Under the pieces are notes generated by a model, which was not told the origin of the DNA, ran no database searches, and saw nothing but the letters and a program-made list of their open reading frames with translations. Below, piece after piece: positions 1 to 8,726 of a stretch of 16,738 nucleotides of DNA. This DNA is from an uncultured Bacteroidota bacterium (GTDB lineage Bacteria; Bacteroidota; Bacteroidia; Bacteroidales; VadinHA17). Location of the stretch: NCBI GenBank assembly GCA_903865465.1, contig CAIPJU010000672.1, positions 1-16,738 on the forward strand. The letters are read 5' to 3'. The position numbers and the translations under genes were made by a program. The stretch's first letter is position 1; the number at the start of each line of letters is the position of its first letter.

Positions 1-960
1 CTGTATGCCATGAAGCTCAATCAAAAACTGGGACTTCAGATCCAGGGTGAAGGGGAACCTCTTATCCGATATCCCGGTGACAAAATGTGGTCCGGACTTT
101 CTCTACCGATGATGTCGCACGGCTACGAAGTTCAGCTGACTCCCCTGCAGATTCTTACCTTCTATAATGCAGTTGCCAACAATGGAAGGATGATGAAGCC
201 CAGGTTCGTTTCAGCAATTCTCCATAACGGCTACGAGATTAGAAGTTTCGACCCTTCTGTAATCATTAATTCGATAGCGTCAAGGTCGACTATCCGCAAG
301 GCGCAGAAAATGATGGAGGGTGTTGTTGAACATGGCACTGCCACCAACCTTAAAAACAGTAATTATAAAATAGCAGGAAAAACAGGTACGGCCCAGATTG
401 CCAGGGGAAAACAAGGGTATAAACAGGGTGAAGCTGTCTCTTATCAGGCTTCCTTTGCAGGGTATTTCCCTGCTGATAATCCTAAATATTCAGCTATTGT
501 GGTTGTTAACTCCCCTTCGAACGGGGTCTATACCGGAAATTTGGTGGCTGGTACAGTCTTCAAGGAGATCTCCGACAAAGTCTATTCCACTACCTTCTTC
601 CGCGACTACAAACCCGAAGATGACGATCCTGTGGTCCCGGCACCCGAAGCCGGCAATGGTTACAGATCGGATATTAATGAAGTTCTTAAGAATCTTGATG
701 TTAACTATAAACGAACTGCCGACGAAGATTGGGTGGCTACCCGCGAAAGCGGTGATACAGTAAGGCTGGCAGCAGTAAAGTTACATGAAGGATTGGTTCC
801 CGATGTCAGGGGAATGAGTCTGAGAGATGCGGTTTACCTGCTCGAGAACTCAGGGCTGAAGGTACGTTTCAGTGGCAGAGGCAGAGTATTAAGACAGTCG
901 CCCGAACATGGGGCAAGGTATAGCGAAGGAAGTGTTGTTTCACTTGAGATGAGCATGTGA
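1..960 (+). CDS. ftsI: Penicillin-binding protein, septal transpeptidase FtsI, 3' part
   Basis: This is the C-terminal 319 codons of a septal class B penicillin-binding protein, which cross-links peptidoglycan in the periplasm during division. The frame is open at base 1, so the ATG at 10 is an internal Met, not the start. The end of the transpeptidase domain is visible: a segment around residues 31-64 typical of the family (SLPMMSHGYEVQLTPLQ) and the KTGT motif at residues 127-130 (bases 379-390). The active-site SxxK and the SxN motif must lie upstream of the window. After a linker rich in Pro, Asp and Glu (about residues 200-220), the protein ends in one PASTA domain (residues 266-319, starting VPDVRGMSL). 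It is the first gene here of the dcw run; murE begins 1 nt after its TGA. Identity as FtsI rather than another class B PBP rests on the dcw position. Confidence 0.95.
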   Translation: MYAMKLNQKLGLQIQGEGEPLIRYPGDKMWSGLSLPMMSHGYEVQLTPLQILTFYNAVANNGRMMKPRFVSAILHNGYEIRSFDPSVIINSIASRSTIRKAQKMMEGVVEHGTATNLKNSNYKIAGKTGTAQIARGKQGYKQGEAVSYQASFAGYFPADNPKYSAIVVVNSPSNGVYTGNLVAGTVFKEISDKVYSTTFFRDYKPEDDDPVVPAPEAGNGYRSDINEVLKNLDVNYKRTADEDWVATRESGDTVRLAAVKLHEGLVPDVRGMSLRDAVYLLENSGLKVRFSGRGRVLRQSPEHGARYSEGSVVSLEMSM

Positions 961-961
961 T

Positions 962-2419
962 ATGATGAAACTTGATGATATTCTGAATGGTATTAATGTC
1001 GTTTCTGTAAAGGGCAACAGTGATGTTTTAATTGAAAGCATTGAATTTGATTCCCGTAAAGTTACAGGAGGGTCTCTCTTTGTTGCGGTAAAGGGATACA
1101 GTAATGATGGTCATGAATTTATCGGCACTGCAATAAAAGCTGGTGCTTCAGCGATAATATGCGAAGTGTTGCCGGGAAAGCCCGACCCGAAAATAGTCTG
1201 GGTGAAAACTGATGACTCTGCAAAAGCATTGGGGATGGCAGCTTCCAGTTTTTTTGGCAATCCTTCAGCATCACTTAAACTTGTAGGAGTTACGGGCACC
1301 AATGGCAAAACGACAATCGCCTCCTCCCTGTATAACATGTTTATTCAGCTTGGATATAAATGCGGACTATTCTCAACTGTATGCAATTATATAAATGGTA
1401 GGGAGTTACCGGCAACTCATACCACACCGGATCCTGTTCAGCTTAACAGCCTTCTGGCTGAGATGGTTCAGGAAGGATGTGATTATGCTTTTATGGAGGT
1501 TAGTTCACATTCGGCTCACCAGCAGCGTATTGCAGGGCTTAAATTTACAGGAGCCATCTTCACTAACCTCACTCACGATCATCTCGATTATCATAAGACA
1601 TTTGATAAATACCTTGCTGCCAAGAAAAGTTTCTTTGACTCACTTTCATCCGATGCCTTTGCTCTGGTCAATGCTGATGACAAAAACGGGAAGGTTATGC
1701 TTCAGAATTGCAGTGCAAGACATTATACCTTCTCACTAAGAGGAATGGCCGATTTCAGATGCTCTATTATTGAACAGAATTTCACGGGCATGCTATTGAA
1801 GATCCAGGGTTTGGAGCTATGGACAAGATTCATTGGCGACTTTAATGCCTCCAATCTCCTTGCAGTTTTTGGAGCAGCAGAACTCCTGGAAGCAGAAGTT
1901 AAAGAGGTTCTCACTATCCTTAGTGATCTCCATCCTGTTGCAGGACGACTTGAAACAGTTAAATCAGAGAACGGGGTTTCAGGAATTGTCGACTATGCCC
2001 ATACACCCGATGCACTCACCAATGTTATAGAAACGATTAATAAAATCAGGGAGGGCGGAGTGCAGTTGATAACAGTTGTTGGGGCAGGAGGCGACAGGGA
2101 CAGAACCAAGCGTCCGGTGATGGCCGCTATTTGTGCAGAAGGAAGCAGTAAAGTCATATTAACGTCTGACAACCCTCGTACTGAAGACCCTGAAAGAATT
2201 CTCGATGAAATGGAAGCCGGCGTAACAGCTGAACTTAAGAAGAAGACACTCAGGATAGCCGACAGAAAAGAAGCTATCAGAACTGCAGTTATGCTGGCCG
2301 GGAAGGGTGATGTTATTCTTGTTGCAGGGAAAGGTCATGAAACTTACCAGGAAATAAAAGGTATTAAATATCACTTCGACGACAGGGAGGAGTTAATGAA
2401 AGCCTTGTCGGCGAAATAA
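962..2419 (+). CDS. murE: UDP-MurNAc-tripeptide synthetase MurE (meso-diaminopimelate-adding)
   Basis: Cytoplasmic Mur ligase that uses ATP to add the third stem-peptide residue to UDP-MurNAc-L-Ala-D-Glu. The 485-residue length is normal. The ATP loop GVTGTNGKTT is at residues 109-118, the substrate-binding THTTPDP at 152-157 and SSH at 181-183, and the lysine expected to be carbamylated is in AAK (K221). The C-terminal domain carries DNPR at 403-406, the known signature for meso-diaminopimelate rather than L-lysine, so the stem peptide is predicted to be the Gram-negative type. The start is one of two adjacent ATGs (962 or 965); 962 leaves 1 nt after the ftsI stop, and no strong Shine-Dalgarno sequence separates the two choices. 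mraY follows after 11 nt. Confidence 0.97.
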   Translation: MMKLDDILNGINVVSVKGNSDVLIESIEFDSRKVTGGSLFVAVKGYSNDGHEFIGTAIKAGASAIICEVLPGKPDPKIVWVKTDDSAKALGMAASSFFGNPSASLKLVGVTGTNGKTTIASSLYNMFIQLGYKCGLFSTVCNYINGRELPATHTTPDPVQLNSLLAEMVQEGCDYAFMEVSSHSAHQQRIAGLKFTGAIFTNLTHDHLDYHKTFDKYLAAKKSFFDSLSSDAFALVNADDKNGKVMLQNCSARHYTFSLRGMADFRCSIIEQNFTGMLLKIQGLELWTRFIGDFNASNLLAVFGAAELLEAEVKEVLTILSDLHPVAGRLETVKSENGVSGIVDYAHTPDALTNVIETINKIREGGVQLITVVGAGGDRDRTKRPVMAAICAEGSSKVILTSDNPRTEDPERILDEMEAGVTAELKKKTLRIADRKEAIRTAVMLAGKGDVILVAGKGHETYQEIKGIKYHFDDREELMKALSAK

Positions 2420-2430
2420 TTTTAAGGAAT

Positions 2431-3687
2431 ATGCTGTACTATCTGTTTAAATATCTCGACAAACTGAATATCCCCGGGGCCGGGCTATTCTCCTATATCT
2501 CATTCAGGTCGGCAATGTCAGTTATTACGTCGTTGATTATTTCAATGTTAATTGGCAAAAGGATAATCCAATATCTTCAGAAAAGGCAGGTAGGAGAGGT
2601 AGTAAGGGACCTTGGTCTCGAAGGCCAGTACCAGAAAAAGGGTACTCCTTCAATGGGAGGTCTGATAATACTTGCTTCAATCGTTATTCCAACATTGCTG
2701 TTCGCTAAGCTCAACAATGTTTATGTACTTCTTATGCTTCTGACAACCGTGTGGCTTGGGTTTATTGGATTTGTCGACGACTATATTAAGATATTCAAAA
2801 AGAATAAGGAGGGACTTGCCGGGAGATCGAAAATAATCGGGCAGGTAGTTCTTGGAATGATAGTAGGGCTTACTCTCTATTTCAGCAACGATGTTATAAT
2901 CAGGGAAAAGGTGAAAGTCTCTGACCTCACTTCGCGTGAAAGAACTGAACTTCTCGATCCTTCATCGCCATATTCTGCTCAGCAGGAGATTACCATGGAG
3001 CGAAAGTCTACAAAGACAACCATTCCTTTTGTGAAGAATAATGAATTTGATTATTCATGGCTGGTCTCTTTTATAGGCCCGGGTTCTCGGAGGTTTTTCA
3101 CCTGGTTGGCATTTGTAACAATTGTGATTTTTATTGTTACAGCAGTATCCAATGGGGCTAACCTTACAGACGGACTTGACGGACTGGCGACGGGTGTTTC
3201 TGCCATAATCGGGACCGCACTGGGAATACTGGCATATTTATCGAGTAACGTTATTTATGCCAATTATCTGAATATTATGTATATCCCCAACTCGCAGGAG
3301 CTTGTAATATTCGCAGGCGCCATGATAGGGGCAACAATTGGATTCCTATGGTATAATTCATTCCCTGCGCAGGTATTTATGGGTGACACCGGAAGCCTGG
3401 CACTGGGAGGTATAATAGCTGTTTTTGCAATTATCATCAGGAAAGAATTGCTGATACCGGTGTTGTGTGGCATTTTCCTCGTCGAAAACCTGTCAGTTGT
3501 TATTCAGGTGGGTTGGTTTAAAAGGACAAAAAAGAAATATGGTACCGGAAGGAGGATCTTCCTGATGGCTCCTTTGCATCATCATTTTCAGAAAAAGGGA
3601 TATCCTGAACCAAAGATAGTTACAAGGTTCTGGATAGTTGCAATTATTCTGGCAGTTATAAGTATCGTGACGCTTAAGACAAGATAG
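2431..3687 (+). CDS. mraY: Phospho-MurNAc-pentapeptide transferase MraY
   Basis: Integral membrane enzyme that transfers phospho-MurNAc-pentapeptide from UDP to undecaprenyl phosphate, giving lipid I at the inner face of the cytoplasmic membrane. The family signatures are all present: KKGTPSMGG (69-77), the Asp pair in FVDDY (114-118), NLTDGLDGLATG (244-255), FMGDTGSLALGG (316-327) and the histidine triad in MAPLHHHF (379-386). About ten hydrophobic helices are visible. At 418 residues it is clearly longer than the roughly 360 of E. coli MraY; most of the excess is a polar stretch at about residues 155-195, in a loop after the fourth helix that should face the periplasm. The gene sits 11 nt after murE and 3 nt before murD, so it should be co-transcribed with both. 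Confidence 0.97.
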   Translation: MLYYLFKYLDKLNIPGAGLFSYISFRSAMSVITSLIISMLIGKRIIQYLQKRQVGEVVRDLGLEGQYQKKGTPSMGGLIILASIVIPTLLFAKLNNVYVLLMLLTTVWLGFIGFVDDYIKIFKKNKEGLAGRSKIIGQVVLGMIVGLTLYFSNDVIIREKVKVSDLTSRERTELLDPSSPYSAQQEITMERKSTKTTIPFVKNNEFDYSWLVSFIGPGSRRFFTWLAFVTIVIFIVTAVSNGANLTDGLDGLATGVSAIIGTALGILAYLSSNVIYANYLNIMYIPNSQELVIFAGAMIGATIGFLWYNSFPAQVFMGDTGSLALGGIIAVFAIIIRKELLIPVLCGIFLVENLSVVIQVGWFKRTKKKYGTGRRIFLMAPLHHHFQKKGYPEPKIVTRFWIVAIILAVISIVTLKTR

Positions 3688-3690
3688 AAG

Positions 3691-5028
3691 ATGAATAAAA
3701 AAATTGTGATACTGGGTGCAGGGGAGAGTGGTGCAGGATCGGCGGTTCTGGCAAAAAATATGGGATTTGAGGTCTTTGTCTCCGATTCGGGTATTATCAG
3801 GGATAACTATAAGGAGGTCCTTGATAAAAATGGAATAAAATGGGAAGAGGGAAAACATGATGAGAGTATTGTTCTTTCAGCCGATGAGGTTATCAAAAGC
3901 CCCGGCATTCCCGAGAAGGCACCTATGGTTGTTATGCTTCACGAAAAAGGGATTCCTGTTATATCCGAAATAGAATTTGCAGGCAGGTATGCCAGGGGAA
4001 AGAAGATCTGTATAACCGGAAGCAATGGTAAAACAACCGTTACGAACCTTTTGTACCATATGTTAAAGAAGGCCGGATTCAATGTTGCAATGACAGGTAA
4101 TGTTGGGAATAGTTTTGCCATGGCTGTCGCAACAGCTGATTTTGATTATTATGTTATCGAGCTCAGCAGCTTCCAGCTTGACGGGATGTACGATTTCAGG
4201 GCTGATATAGCCGTTCTCCTGAATATTACGCCCGATCACCTCGACAGATATGGATATAAGCTACAGAATTATGTTGATTCAAAGTTCAGGATAACCAGAA
4301 ATCAGCAGAAATCTGATTTCCTTATATACTGGGATGGCGATCCTATCATTAAGTCAGAGCTTGCAAAAAAGGAATATGGAATGACCCTTCTCCCCTTTTC
4401 GGACGAAAAAAGCGAAGGGATGACAGCATATATCGATAATAGTGAATTGATAATTGATTACCCCAATAAAACCAATATTATGACTATCCATGAACTGGCG
4501 CTGAAAGGCCGCCATAATACCTACAACTCGATGGCAGCAGCCATTGCAGGAAAAGTTATGAATATCCGCAAGGAGGTCATCAGAGAGAGTCTTGCTGATT
4601 TCCAGGGTGTTGAACACAGACTGGAACCAGTAATAACTGTCTGCGGTATCAATTTCATAAATGACTCAAAGGCTACTAACGTAAACTCCACCTGGTATGC
4701 CCTTGAATGCATGGAAAATAAAACTGTATGGATCGTTGGAGGTGTTGACAAGGGGAATGACTATTCTGAGCTTTACACGCTTGTTGACAAAAAAGTAAAA
4801 GCAATTGTCTGTCTGGGTAAGGACAACAAGAAGATTATTGACTCCTTTAAAGACAAGGTTGACACTATTGTTGAAACTGCGTCGATGGAAGAGGCTGTAA
4901 GATCGTCCTATTATCTCGCAAAGAAAGGTGATACGGTGCTATTGTCACCTGCTTGTGCAAGCTTCGATCTCTTTAAGAATTATGAAGACAGGGGCAGGCA
5001 GTTCAAACAGGCAGTAAGAAATTTATAA
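3691..5028 (+). CDS. murD: UDP-MurNAc-L-alanine:D-glutamate ligase MurD
   Basis: Cytoplasmic Mur ligase that adds D-glutamate to UDP-MurNAc-L-alanine. The N-terminal nucleotide-sugar domain opens with the glycine-rich GAGESGAGSA (9-18). The central domain has the ATP loop ITGSNGKTT (108-116), NITPDHLDRY (178-187) and the probable carbamylated lysine K198 in YVDSKFR. The C-terminal domain ends with SFDLFKNYEDRGRQF, a MurD-type signature. Length (445 residues) is normal for the family. Only 3 nt separate it from the mraY stop, and ftsW begins 10 nt downstream, so it is an internal gene of the run with no promoter of its own that I can see. Confidence 0.97.
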   Translation: MNKKIVILGAGESGAGSAVLAKNMGFEVFVSDSGIIRDNYKEVLDKNGIKWEEGKHDESIVLSADEVIKSPGIPEKAPMVVMLHEKGIPVISEIEFAGRYARGKKICITGSNGKTTVTNLLYHMLKKAGFNVAMTGNVGNSFAMAVATADFDYYVIELSSFQLDGMYDFRADIAVLLNITPDHLDRYGYKLQNYVDSKFRITRNQQKSDFLIYWDGDPIIKSELAKKEYGMTLLPFSDEKSEGMTAYIDNSELIIDYPNKTNIMTIHELALKGRHNTYNSMAAAIAGKVMNIRKEVIRESLADFQGVEHRLEPVITVCGINFINDSKATNVNSTWYALECMENKTVWIVGGVDKGNDYSELYTLVDKKVKAIVCLGKDNKKIIDSFKDKVDTIVETASMEEAVRSSYYLAKKGDTVLLSPACASFDLFKNYEDRGRQFKQAVRNL

Positions 5029-5038
5029 AAACAACATT

Positions 5039-6244
5039 ATGGAACAGGGCTGGCTAACTAAAACATTTAAAGGCGACAGGGCTATTTGGGGACTTGTGGC
5101 ACTTTTCATGTTTTATTCACTGCTTGCGGTCTATAGCTCTTCTGTTGGCGTCGCTTTCAGACGGTTCGACGGCAATACGACCTATTTCCTCAGGACGCAG
5201 TTCATCATGCTGGTGATAAGCCTGGCCATAATTGTTGTGGTTCACTATCTGCCCTACAGAATTTATTCATCAATGGCGGGCTTGTTCCTATTAGTGTCGG
5301 TCGGATTGCTGATACTCACTTTTGCTTTCGGTTCCAGAATTAATTCTGCGACCCGGTGGCTTAATATTTTCGGGATCAGCATACAGACTTCAGATATTGC
5401 AAAGGTGGCGCTGGTCTTATATCTCGCAAGGTCACTGGCTAAATATCAGGATCAGCTTGATAATTTCATGGTGGTGATAAAGTATTTTCTGTTTCCAACC
5501 TCTCTCATCTGTGCACTTATAATGCCGGAGAACCTCTCAACAGCCGTTATGGTCTTTGGTATATGTTTGATTATTATGTTTATAGGCCGAATACCACTTA
5601 AATTCCTGCTTACTTTTGTAGGGGTTGCTGTTGTTGGTATTGTGCTGATTGCTGTTCTGCTAACCTTTGTAACCAAGTCGAACAGGGTGCAGGTGTGGAA
5701 AAACAGGATCGAGAATTATTTCTCGGGGAAGGAAGATCCTGATGGCGATTATCAGTCTAATCAGGCAAAGATTGCAATATCGACAGGAGGTCTTTTTGGG
5801 AAAATGCCCGGCAAGAGCACCCAAAGGAATATGCTTCCTCAATCAAATTCCGACTTCATTTTTGCAATAATAATAGAGGAATACGGATTGCTATTTGGTG
5901 CCATACCCTTAATACTCGCCTATATGATACTGCTTTTCAGGGGAATAACGATTGCCCGGAAATGCGAGACGGCATTTCCGGCATTCCTTGTGATGGGGCT
6001 TTGCGTAATGATCGTTATACAGGCTATGGTTAATATGCTGGTCGCTGTGGGGATGTTCCCCGTTACAGGACAAACCCTGCCCATGGTAAGTTGGGGAAGA
6101 ACATCGGTCATAGTAATGAGCTTTTCATTCGGTGCTATCCTCAGTGTAAGTCGTGTTGTAAATGCAAGAGTAAAAAATGAGGAGTTATCGGCAGATGAAG
6201 TAACTGATGAAGGAGAAAAAATTTATGAGCCTGCAAAACAGTAA
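5039..6244 (+). CDS. ftsW: Septal peptidoglycan glycosyltransferase FtsW
   Basis: SEDS-family membrane protein that polymerises lipid II glycan chains at the septum with its partner transpeptidase FtsI, which is encoded in the same run. The sequence has about ten hydrophobic helices, the TRWLNIFGISIQTSDIAK segment (105-122), and the large extracytoplasmic loop with STGGLFGKMPGKS (248-260) followed by LPQSNSDFIFA (266-276); D272 corresponds by position to the catalytic Asp known in SEDS proteins. The late motif GQTLPMVSWGRTS is also typical. The family's usual QPSE is QTSD here, and the usual LPEAH is LPQSN, both of which look like lineage variation. The C-terminal tail is short, charged and cytoplasmic, and its last codons overlap the start of murG. 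Confidence 0.95.
   Translation: MEQGWLTKTFKGDRAIWGLVALFMFYSLLAVYSSSVGVAFRRFDGNTTYFLRTQFIMLVISLAIIVVVHYLPYRIYSSMAGLFLLVSVGLLILTFAFGSRINSATRWLNIFGISIQTSDIAKVALVLYLARSLAKYQDQLDNFMVVIKYFLFPTSLICALIMPENLSTAVMVFGICLIIMFIGRIPLKFLLTFVGVAVVGIVLIAVLLTFVTKSNRVQVWKNRIENYFSGKEDPDGDYQSNQAKIAISTGGLFGKMPGKSTQRNMLPQSNSDFIFAIIIEEYGLLFGAIPLILAYMILLFRGITIARKCETAFPAFLVMGLCVMIVIQAMVNMLVAVGMFPVTGQTLPMVSWGRTSVIVMSFSFGAILSVSRVVNARVKNEELSADEVTDEGEKIYEPAKQ
6210..6215 (+). promoter_or_regulatory. Shine-Dalgarno sequence that sets the murG start
   Basis: AAGGAG lies inside the end of ftsW, 9 nt before the ATG at 6225. It overlaps the other in-frame candidate ATG (6207), which has no such site, so it favours 6225 as the murG start. 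Strong Shine-Dalgarno matches are scarce at the other junctions in this window, in keeping with the known weak use of this signal in Bacteroidota, so this one stands out. Confidence 0.6.
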
Positions 6245-7337
6245 ACGGATTATAATAAGCGGCGGAGGAACGGGAGGTCATATATTCCCGGCAATTTCTA
6301 TTGCAAACGCACTTAAAGCAATGGAACCGGCTACTGAGATCCTTTTTGTAGGTGCCGAAGGCAGAATGGAGATGGAGAAGATACCTGCTGCGGGATACCG
6401 GATTATCGGCCTGCCAGTTACTGGTATTCACAGAAGCCTGACCCTTAAGAATATAAAGGTTATGTTCAGACTCTTGAAAAGTCTTGCAATTGCTAAAAGG
6501 GTAATCAGGGAATTCAAACCCGATGTTGTAGTGGGTGTAGGCGGTTATGCCAGCGGTCCGGTTCTTCGACAGGCAGGCAGGATGAAGATTCCGACATTGA
6601 TCCAGGAACAGAACAGCTATGCCGGTGTAACCAATAAGCTTCTTGCCAAAAGGGCATCGGTAATCTGCGTTGCTTACGACGGAATGGAAAAATATTTCCC
6701 CGCCTCAAAAATTCTAAAAACAGGAAATCCTGTGAGGCAGAATTTTGATAACCTTACCGATATCAGGGAAGATGCGCTTAAATATTTTAAATTTCAAAGT
6801 AGATTCCCGGTAATACTTGTACTCGGTGGTTCTCTTGGTGCCGGGAGTATTAATAAGAGCCTGTCTGATAATTTCTCTATGCTCAGAGATTCTGATTGTC
6901 AATGGTTATGGCAAACAGGGAAGCATTATTTTGAAGGTATTAAAGCCCTTGCATCCTGCTCAGTATGCGATAATATATCGGTTCATGATTTTATAAACAG
7001 GATGGATTATGCCTATGCGGCTGCAGATATTATTGTTTCAAGGGCAGGCGCAGGAACTATTTCAGAGCTCTGCCTTGTTGGGAAACCTGCAATTCTCATT
7101 CCTTCACCGAATGTTGCAGAGGATCACCAGACAAGAAATGCCCTCGCCCTGAGTGAGAAAGAAGCAGCGTTGCTGATACCCGATTCACAGGCAGGCAGCG
7201 TACTTGTTAAGGAATCGATAAAGCTTATTGCCGACAGGGAGATGAGGGAAACCCTTTCCGAAAACATCAGCAATATGGCTGAGAGGGATGCAGATAAAAA
7301 AATTGCAATTGAAGTTTTAAAGCTTGCAGGAAAATGA
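6225..7337 (+). CDS. murG: Lipid II synthase MurG (UDP-GlcNAc:lipid I GlcNAc transferase)
   Basis: Peripheral glycosyltransferase on the cytoplasmic face of the membrane that adds GlcNAc to lipid I to make lipid II, the substrate polymerised by FtsW. The protein (370 residues from this start) has the two-domain GT-B layout: GGGTGGHIFPA at residues 13-23 in the N-terminal acceptor domain, VVVGVGGYASGP (101-112), and in the C-terminal domain SRAGAGTISEL (252-262) and IPSPNVAEDHQTRNA (282-296), which bind UDP-GlcNAc. A longer version from ATG 6207 would add six mostly charged residues; the shorter start is preferred because of AAGGAG at 6210-6215. It overlaps ftsW by 20 nt, and its TGA overlaps the ATG of murC (ATGA), suggesting translational coupling on both sides. 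Confidence 0.96.
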   Translation: MSLQNSKRIIISGGGTGGHIFPAISIANALKAMEPATEILFVGAEGRMEMEKIPAAGYRIIGLPVTGIHRSLTLKNIKVMFRLLKSLAIAKRVIREFKPDVVVGVGGYASGPVLRQAGRMKIPTLIQEQNSYAGVTNKLLAKRASVICVAYDGMEKYFPASKILKTGNPVRQNFDNLTDIREDALKYFKFQSRFPVILVLGGSLGAGSINKSLSDNFSMLRDSDCQWLWQTGKHYFEGIKALASCSVCDNISVHDFINRMDYAYAAADIIVSRAGAGTISELCLVGKPAILIPSPNVAEDHQTRNALALSEKEAALLIPDSQAGSVLVKESIKLIADREMRETLSENISNMAERDADKKIAIEVLKLAGK

Positions 7338-8725
7338 TTGATTTCAAAAATACAGAAGGGATCTATTTTGTTGGAATTGGCGGTATCGGGATGAGCGCCC
7401 TGGCTCTCTATTTTACTAAAGGAGGTTTTTCGGTAGCAGGATATGACAGGGCTGAAAGCAGAATTACCCTCTCGCTTACTGATTCAGGATGTAGTATAAA
7501 CTATATAGATGAAGTTGAAATCCTTCCTGAACTTTTCAGGAATATATCGGAAAAGGGGAAAGTTATTATAGTTTACACACCTGCAATACCTTCAGAGAAT
7601 AAGATCCTTGCTCACTTCAGGATGAATGGCTACCAGCTTTACAAGCGGTCTGAGATCCTTGGTGAAATTTCGCTCAATACCGATACCCTTGCTGTGGCAG
7701 GAACACATGGAAAAACCACAGTTTCAACAATGCTGGCCCATCTGCTTAAAATGTCATCTGTTGATTGTTCTGCTTTCCTTGGAGGTATATCAAAAAACTA
7801 TGATTCAAACCTCCTGATTGGTGAGAGCCCTTATACCGTTATGGAGGCAGATGAGTTTGACCGTTCTTTCCATCGCCTTTCACCACTAATGGCTATTGTT
7901 ACTGCACTCGATGCCGATCATCTCGATATTTATGGTGACAGGGAAAATATGGTTAAGGCTTATAATGAATTCGTTGCCAAAATTCGTCCAGGTGGTTTGC
8001 TGGTAGTCAACAACAGGATTAAAAACGAAATTATCGTGCCTGACGGAGTCTCGTTTTTTACATATGGATTAAGTGAAGGTGCCGATTACAGGTCATATAA
8101 TATTGAGCATCTGAAGGATTACTACAGGTTCGATCTGAAAACCCCATCATTTGTAATTGAAGATCTCCATTTTCCGTTCCCTGGTATAATCAATATTGAG
8201 AATTTTACCGCTGCTATTGCACTGGCAATAAAATGCGGCGTCACTGAGGATGAGATAAGGAAGGGGGTGATGCTTTTCCAGGGTGTAAGGAGAAGGTTTG
8301 ATATCAGGGTGAATATTCCAGGGCTGGCTTATATTGATGATTATGCCCATCATCCTGATGAGATAAGAGCCTGCATTACTTCAGTGAGAGAATATTTCAG
8401 GGGAAGGAGAATAACAGGCATTTTCCAGCCGCACCTGTTTTCGCGGACTGCTGACCATGCAGAAGGTTTTGCAGAAATTCTTGATGAACTCGACGAAGTG
8501 ATATTGCTTCCAATCTATCCGGCAAGGGAGAAACCAATGGAAGGAGTTACTTCACAGTTGATTTTCAATAATATGAAGTCACAAAACAAAAGGATGCTTG
8601 AGAAATCTGACATCCCAGGCAAACTCGATATTTCAAAACTTGATGTTCTTGTAACTATCGGTGCAGGCGATATCGATTCACTTGCCGGTCCGATAGAACA
8701 AAAGCTTATGGAGCTCAGAGGTTAA
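7334..8725 (+). CDS. murC: UDP-MurNAc:L-alanine ligase MurC
   Basis: Cytoplasmic Mur ligase that attaches the first stem-peptide residue, L-alanine, to UDP-MurNAc. The N-terminal Rossmann motif GIGGIGMSALA is at residues 14-24, the ATP loop AGTHGKTT at 122-129 (His in the loop is the MurC hallmark), EADEFDRSF at 171-179, LDADHLDIY at 192-200, and DDYAHHP at 335-341 at the start of the C-terminal domain. The length of 463 residues is normal. The start overlaps the murG stop by ATGA. No MurB or Ddl gene is fused or adjacent, unlike the arrangement in many proteobacteria. Confidence 0.97.
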   Translation: MIDFKNTEGIYFVGIGGIGMSALALYFTKGGFSVAGYDRAESRITLSLTDSGCSINYIDEVEILPELFRNISEKGKVIIVYTPAIPSENKILAHFRMNGYQLYKRSEILGEISLNTDTLAVAGTHGKTTVSTMLAHLLKMSSVDCSAFLGGISKNYDSNLLIGESPYTVMEADEFDRSFHRLSPLMAIVTALDADHLDIYGDRENMVKAYNEFVAKIRPGGLLVVNNRIKNEIIVPDGVSFFTYGLSEGADYRSYNIEHLKDYYRFDLKTPSFVIEDLHFPFPGIINIENFTAAIALAIKCGVTEDEIRKGVMLFQGVRRRFDIRVNIPGLAYIDDYAHHPDEIRACITSVREYFRGRRITGIFQPHLFSRTADHAEGFAEILDELDEVILLPIYPAREKPMEGVTSQLIFNNMKSQNKRMLEKSDIPGKLDISKLDVLVTIGAGDIDSLAGPIEQKLMELRG

Positions 8726-8726
8726 T

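Noticed and set aside
398..763. Second plus-strand frame inside ftsI (121 codons)
   Set aside because: It is nested in the FtsI transpeptidase and linker coding region, and its translation has no recognisable features.
3493..3858. Minus-strand open frame across the mraY/murD junction (121 codons)
   Set aside because: It is opposite two well-supported genes and its translation shows no domain, signal peptide or start signal.
6207..6224. Upstream ATG for murG
   Set aside because: It adds six residues before the family's N-terminus, and the good Shine-Dalgarno sequence is placed for 6225 and overlaps this codon.
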